DNA of 64,000 bases from Antarcticibacterium flavum (lineage in GTDB: Bacteria > Bacteroidota > Bacteroidia > Flavobacteriales > Flavobacteriaceae): the NCBI RefSeq assembly GCF_006159205.1, contig NZ_CP040812.1, forward strand, positions 2,976,001-3,040,000, read 5' to 3'. Shown piece by piece: positions 62,241 through 64,000 of the stretch; position 1 is the first letter of the stretch; every line of letters begins with the position of its first letter. The notes beneath the pieces were generated by a model. It had not been told where the DNA came from and ran no database searches. It worked only from the letters and a program-made list of their open reading frames with translations. Made by a program: the position numbers and the translations under genes.

Positions 62241-63782
62241 TTAAAACCTGTCTACCACAACCTTATAAGTAGGGTCCTCCAGGATATTCACTTCGATAAT
62301 AGCATCTGCATTGCTCAACAACCTGCGGCTATCTGCACTCAGATGCCTCAGGTGCAATGTTTTACCCTGCTTATGGTATCTTTCAGTTAATTTGTTCACG
62401 GCTTCGATGCCAGACATATCCACGATACGGCTTTCAGAAAAATCAATGATAACTTCTTCAGGGTCTCCAAGAATATCAAATTTCTCGTTGAACGCCTGTA
62501 CAGATCCGAAGAAAAGTGGCCCGTAGATCTCGTAATGCTTAACACCTTCAGCATCAACACTTTTTCTTGCCCTAATCATTTTTGCATTATCCCAGGCAAA
62601 TACCAGGGCAGAGATGATCACCCCAATAAGTACTGCCAGCGCAAGATTATGAAGTAAGACTGTAACCAGGGTTACCAATACCATTACCAGCACATCACTT
62701 TTTGGCATTCTGCGAAAGGTGCGTAAACTCGCCCATTCAAAGGTCCCCACAGCCACCATGATCATTACCCCCGTAAGTGCAGCCATTGGCAATAATTCAA
62801 TTACATCTGCTCCAAACATAATGAATATAAGCAAACTTACAGCAGCAACGATGCCCGATAGTCTTGCCCTTGCACCCGATGAAACGTTAATAAGACTTTG
62901 TCCAAGCATTGCACAACCACCCATCCCGGAAAAGAACCCGGAAAGTACATTGGCGGTTCCCTGTGCTACACACTCCTTGTTACTGCGTCCCCGGGTTTCT
63001 GTAATCTCATCAAGAATATTTAAGGTTAACAGGCTTTCAATCAAACCAACCCCGGCCATAATAGCTGCATAAGGAAAAATAAGTGCAAGAGTTTCAAAAG
63101 TTAAAGGCACCATTGGAATGTGGAAAGGTGGAAATCCGCCGTTTATTGATGCTATGTCACCTACCGTGCGGGTATCCAGGCCAAGAAAGACCACAATCCC
63201 AAAAACCACTAAGATCGCCACAAGGGAAGAAGGAACCATCTTTGTTAATTTTGGCAGGCCCCATATGATGAACATTGTCAAAAGCACAAGCCCTAAAAGC
63301 AGGTAAAGTGAATTTCCTGTCATCCACACCAGTTCCCCGGCTTCATTGACCGTTTTGAATTGGTCCAGCTGGGACATGAAAATTATAATGGCGAGGCCAT
63401 TCACAAAACCAAAGATAACTGAATGTGGTACCAGCCGTATAAGTTTACCCAGTCTCAGGACTCCTGCCAATACCTGTAGGAGCCCTGCAAGGATCACCGT
63501 TGCAAATACATATTCTACACCATGGGAAATAGAAAGGGCAACGATTACAACCGCAACAGCACCTGTGGCTCCCGAGATCATCCCCGGGCGCCCACCAAAG
63601 ATAGAAGTGACAAGCCCCATCACGAAAGCGGCGTAAAGACCGGTTAGGGGAGACAGGCCGGCGATAAAGGCGAATGCCACTGCTTCAGGAATAAGGGCCA
63701 GGGCTACGGTTAGCCCGGCAAGGACTTCGGTTTTGTAATCTACTTTTTGTTTAAAATCAAAGAGGTTGAAAATCTTTTTCAT
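62241..63782 (-). CDS. SulP-family anion transporter with STAS domain
   Basis: ATG 63782 (MKKIFNLFDFKQKVDYKTEV) is chosen over an in-frame start nine codons upstream, because relatives begin with this motif. The 513-aa protein has ~12-14 helices, starting VLAGLTVALALIPEAVAFAF, and the SulP signature GLYAAFVMGLVTSIFGGRPG, MISGATGAVAVV. A C-terminal STAS domain (IIDFSESRIVDMSGIEAVNK) follows. It probably moves sulfate or bicarbonate. A 7-bp hairpin at 63808-63825 lies in the leader. Confidence 0.93.
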   Translation of the reverse strand: MKKIFNLFDFKQKVDYKTEVLAGLTVALALIPEAVAFAFIAGLSPLTGLYAAFVMGLVTSIFGGRPGMISGATGAVAVVIVALSISHGVEYVFATVILAGLLQVLAGVLRLGKLIRLVPHSVIFGFVNGLAIIIFMSQLDQFKTVNEAGELVWMTGNSLYLLLGLVLLTMFIIWGLPKLTKMVPSSLVAILVVFGIVVFLGLDTRTVGDIASINGGFPPFHIPMVPLTFETLALIFPYAAIMAGVGLIESLLTLNILDEITETRGRSNKECVAQGTANVLSGFFSGMGGCAMLGQSLINVSSGARARLSGIVAAVSLLIFIMFGADVIELLPMAALTGVMIMVAVGTFEWASLRTFRRMPKSDVLVMVLVTLVTVLLHNLALAVLIGVIISALVFAWDNAKMIRARKSVDAEGVKHYEIYGPLFFGSVQAFNEKFDILGDPEEVIIDFSESRIVDMSGIEAVNKLTERYHKQGKTLHLRHLSADSRRLLSNADAIIEVNILEDPTYKVVVDRF

Positions 63783-63807
63783 GAAAAAATGCTTAGAAAT
63801 TATAGGC

Positions 63808-63825
63808 ACAGGAAAGTCTTCCTGT
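63808..63825 (-). promoter_or_regulatory. Inverted repeat upstream of the SulP gene
   Basis: ACAGGAA, AGTC loop, TTCCTGT; 26 nt upstream of the start codon. It could be an operator or leader hairpin; nothing else is visible in the last 175 nt of the window. Confidence 0.35.
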
Positions 63826-64000
63826 TATGTGTTTAAAAGGGATGCAGGTGAAAATTGGGTTGCCTAGGGCGGCGTAACCGGCGAATTGAATATGTGTCCT
63901 CTGTTTGTCATAGGAGGGGGCAAAATTACTCCTTTTTATTAGAAAATCAACTTCGGGCCTCAAAAGATTAGCGATATGGTTTTAGTTGCTTATTAATTAT

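Noticed and set aside
1..64000. CRISPR array, IS element or rRNA genes
   Set aside because: No regularly spaced repeats, transposase-like frames with inverted ends, or rRNA sequence were seen by eye.

Overview
The window looks like a chromosome segment of a marine-type flavobacterium (Bacteroidota). The evidence is AT-rich DNA, little use of Shine-Dalgarno sites, TAnnTTTG-type -7 promoter elements, a carboxypeptidase-like-plug TonB receptor paired with a lipoprotein, DUF5676, DUF2911 and HYC_CC_PP proteins, and many lipoproteins with a Bacteroidota-type lipobox. The species cannot be fixed from the sequence.

About 80% of the window (1 to roughly 51.22 kb) is the right part of a genomic island. 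Its right edge is clear. A minus-strand tyrosine recombinase (49811-51019) sits next to a 42-nt fragment that is exactly the 3' half of a CAU-anticodon tRNA (51180-51221). The left edge and any conjugation genes lie outside the window.

Island layout: (a) 1-5.9 kb is a partly decayed copper/stress segment. It holds frameshifted copies of a TRASH/MlpB-like protein, a P-II protein and an ATP-cone nuclease, one intact tandem Usp gene behind an FNR-like palindrome, a Met-rich lipoprotein, a CopZ-like HMA protein, SHOCT, DUF2933 and DUF5676 small proteins and a lycopene-cyclase-like membrane protein. (b) 5.97-18.25 kb is a co-directional metabolic and stress run. It encodes NDH-2, archaeal-type (type II) GAPDH, class I aldolase, an alpha/beta hydrolase, phosphofructokinase, an MgtC-Usp chimera, an ATP-cone/PD-(D/E)XK protein, a beta-CASP RNA hydrolase, a P-loop NTPase and a CPH-type copper ATPase (CopB). 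(c) 18.8-35.2 kb is the copper efflux and oxidation block. It holds HYC_CC_PP proteins, a porin, CusA-CusC-CusB, a tiny membrane protein, a multicopper oxidase fused to a CopB-like outer-membrane barrel, DUF3347, haem-binding, PepSY, DUF6503 and DUF2911 proteins and an MlpB-like lipoprotein. (d) 35.5-40.2 kb has an HMA-AraC regulator, a TonB receptor (frameshifted) with a partner lipoprotein, and a decayed second copy of the regulator. (e) 40.4-49.6 kb has a tandem-DUF305 lipoprotein, a Csp-type four-helix copper-binding protein, an APC permease, a four-HMA CopA ATPase, small proteins and an ion channel.

Right of 51.3 kb the genes look like ordinary chromosome: a Usp, an acetyltransferase, a gamma-carbonic anhydrase (frameshifted), DUF4403, small secreted proteins, an M1 peptidase and a SulP transporter.

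How the parts may work together. Copper would be exported from the cytosol by CopA/CopB and from the periplasm by CusCBA, oxidised by the multicopper oxidase, and buffered by Csp, CopZ, Met-rich and DUF305 proteins, under the HMA-AraC regulator. The carbon and respiratory genes encode NDH-2 (no Fe-S cluster) and class I aldolase (no catalytic metal), which would suit metal or low-oxygen stress. Two promoters share the same FNR/CRP-like palindrome at exactly the same distance from a -7-like element, which suggests a common regulator. These functional links are inference; gene identities rest on visible motifs.
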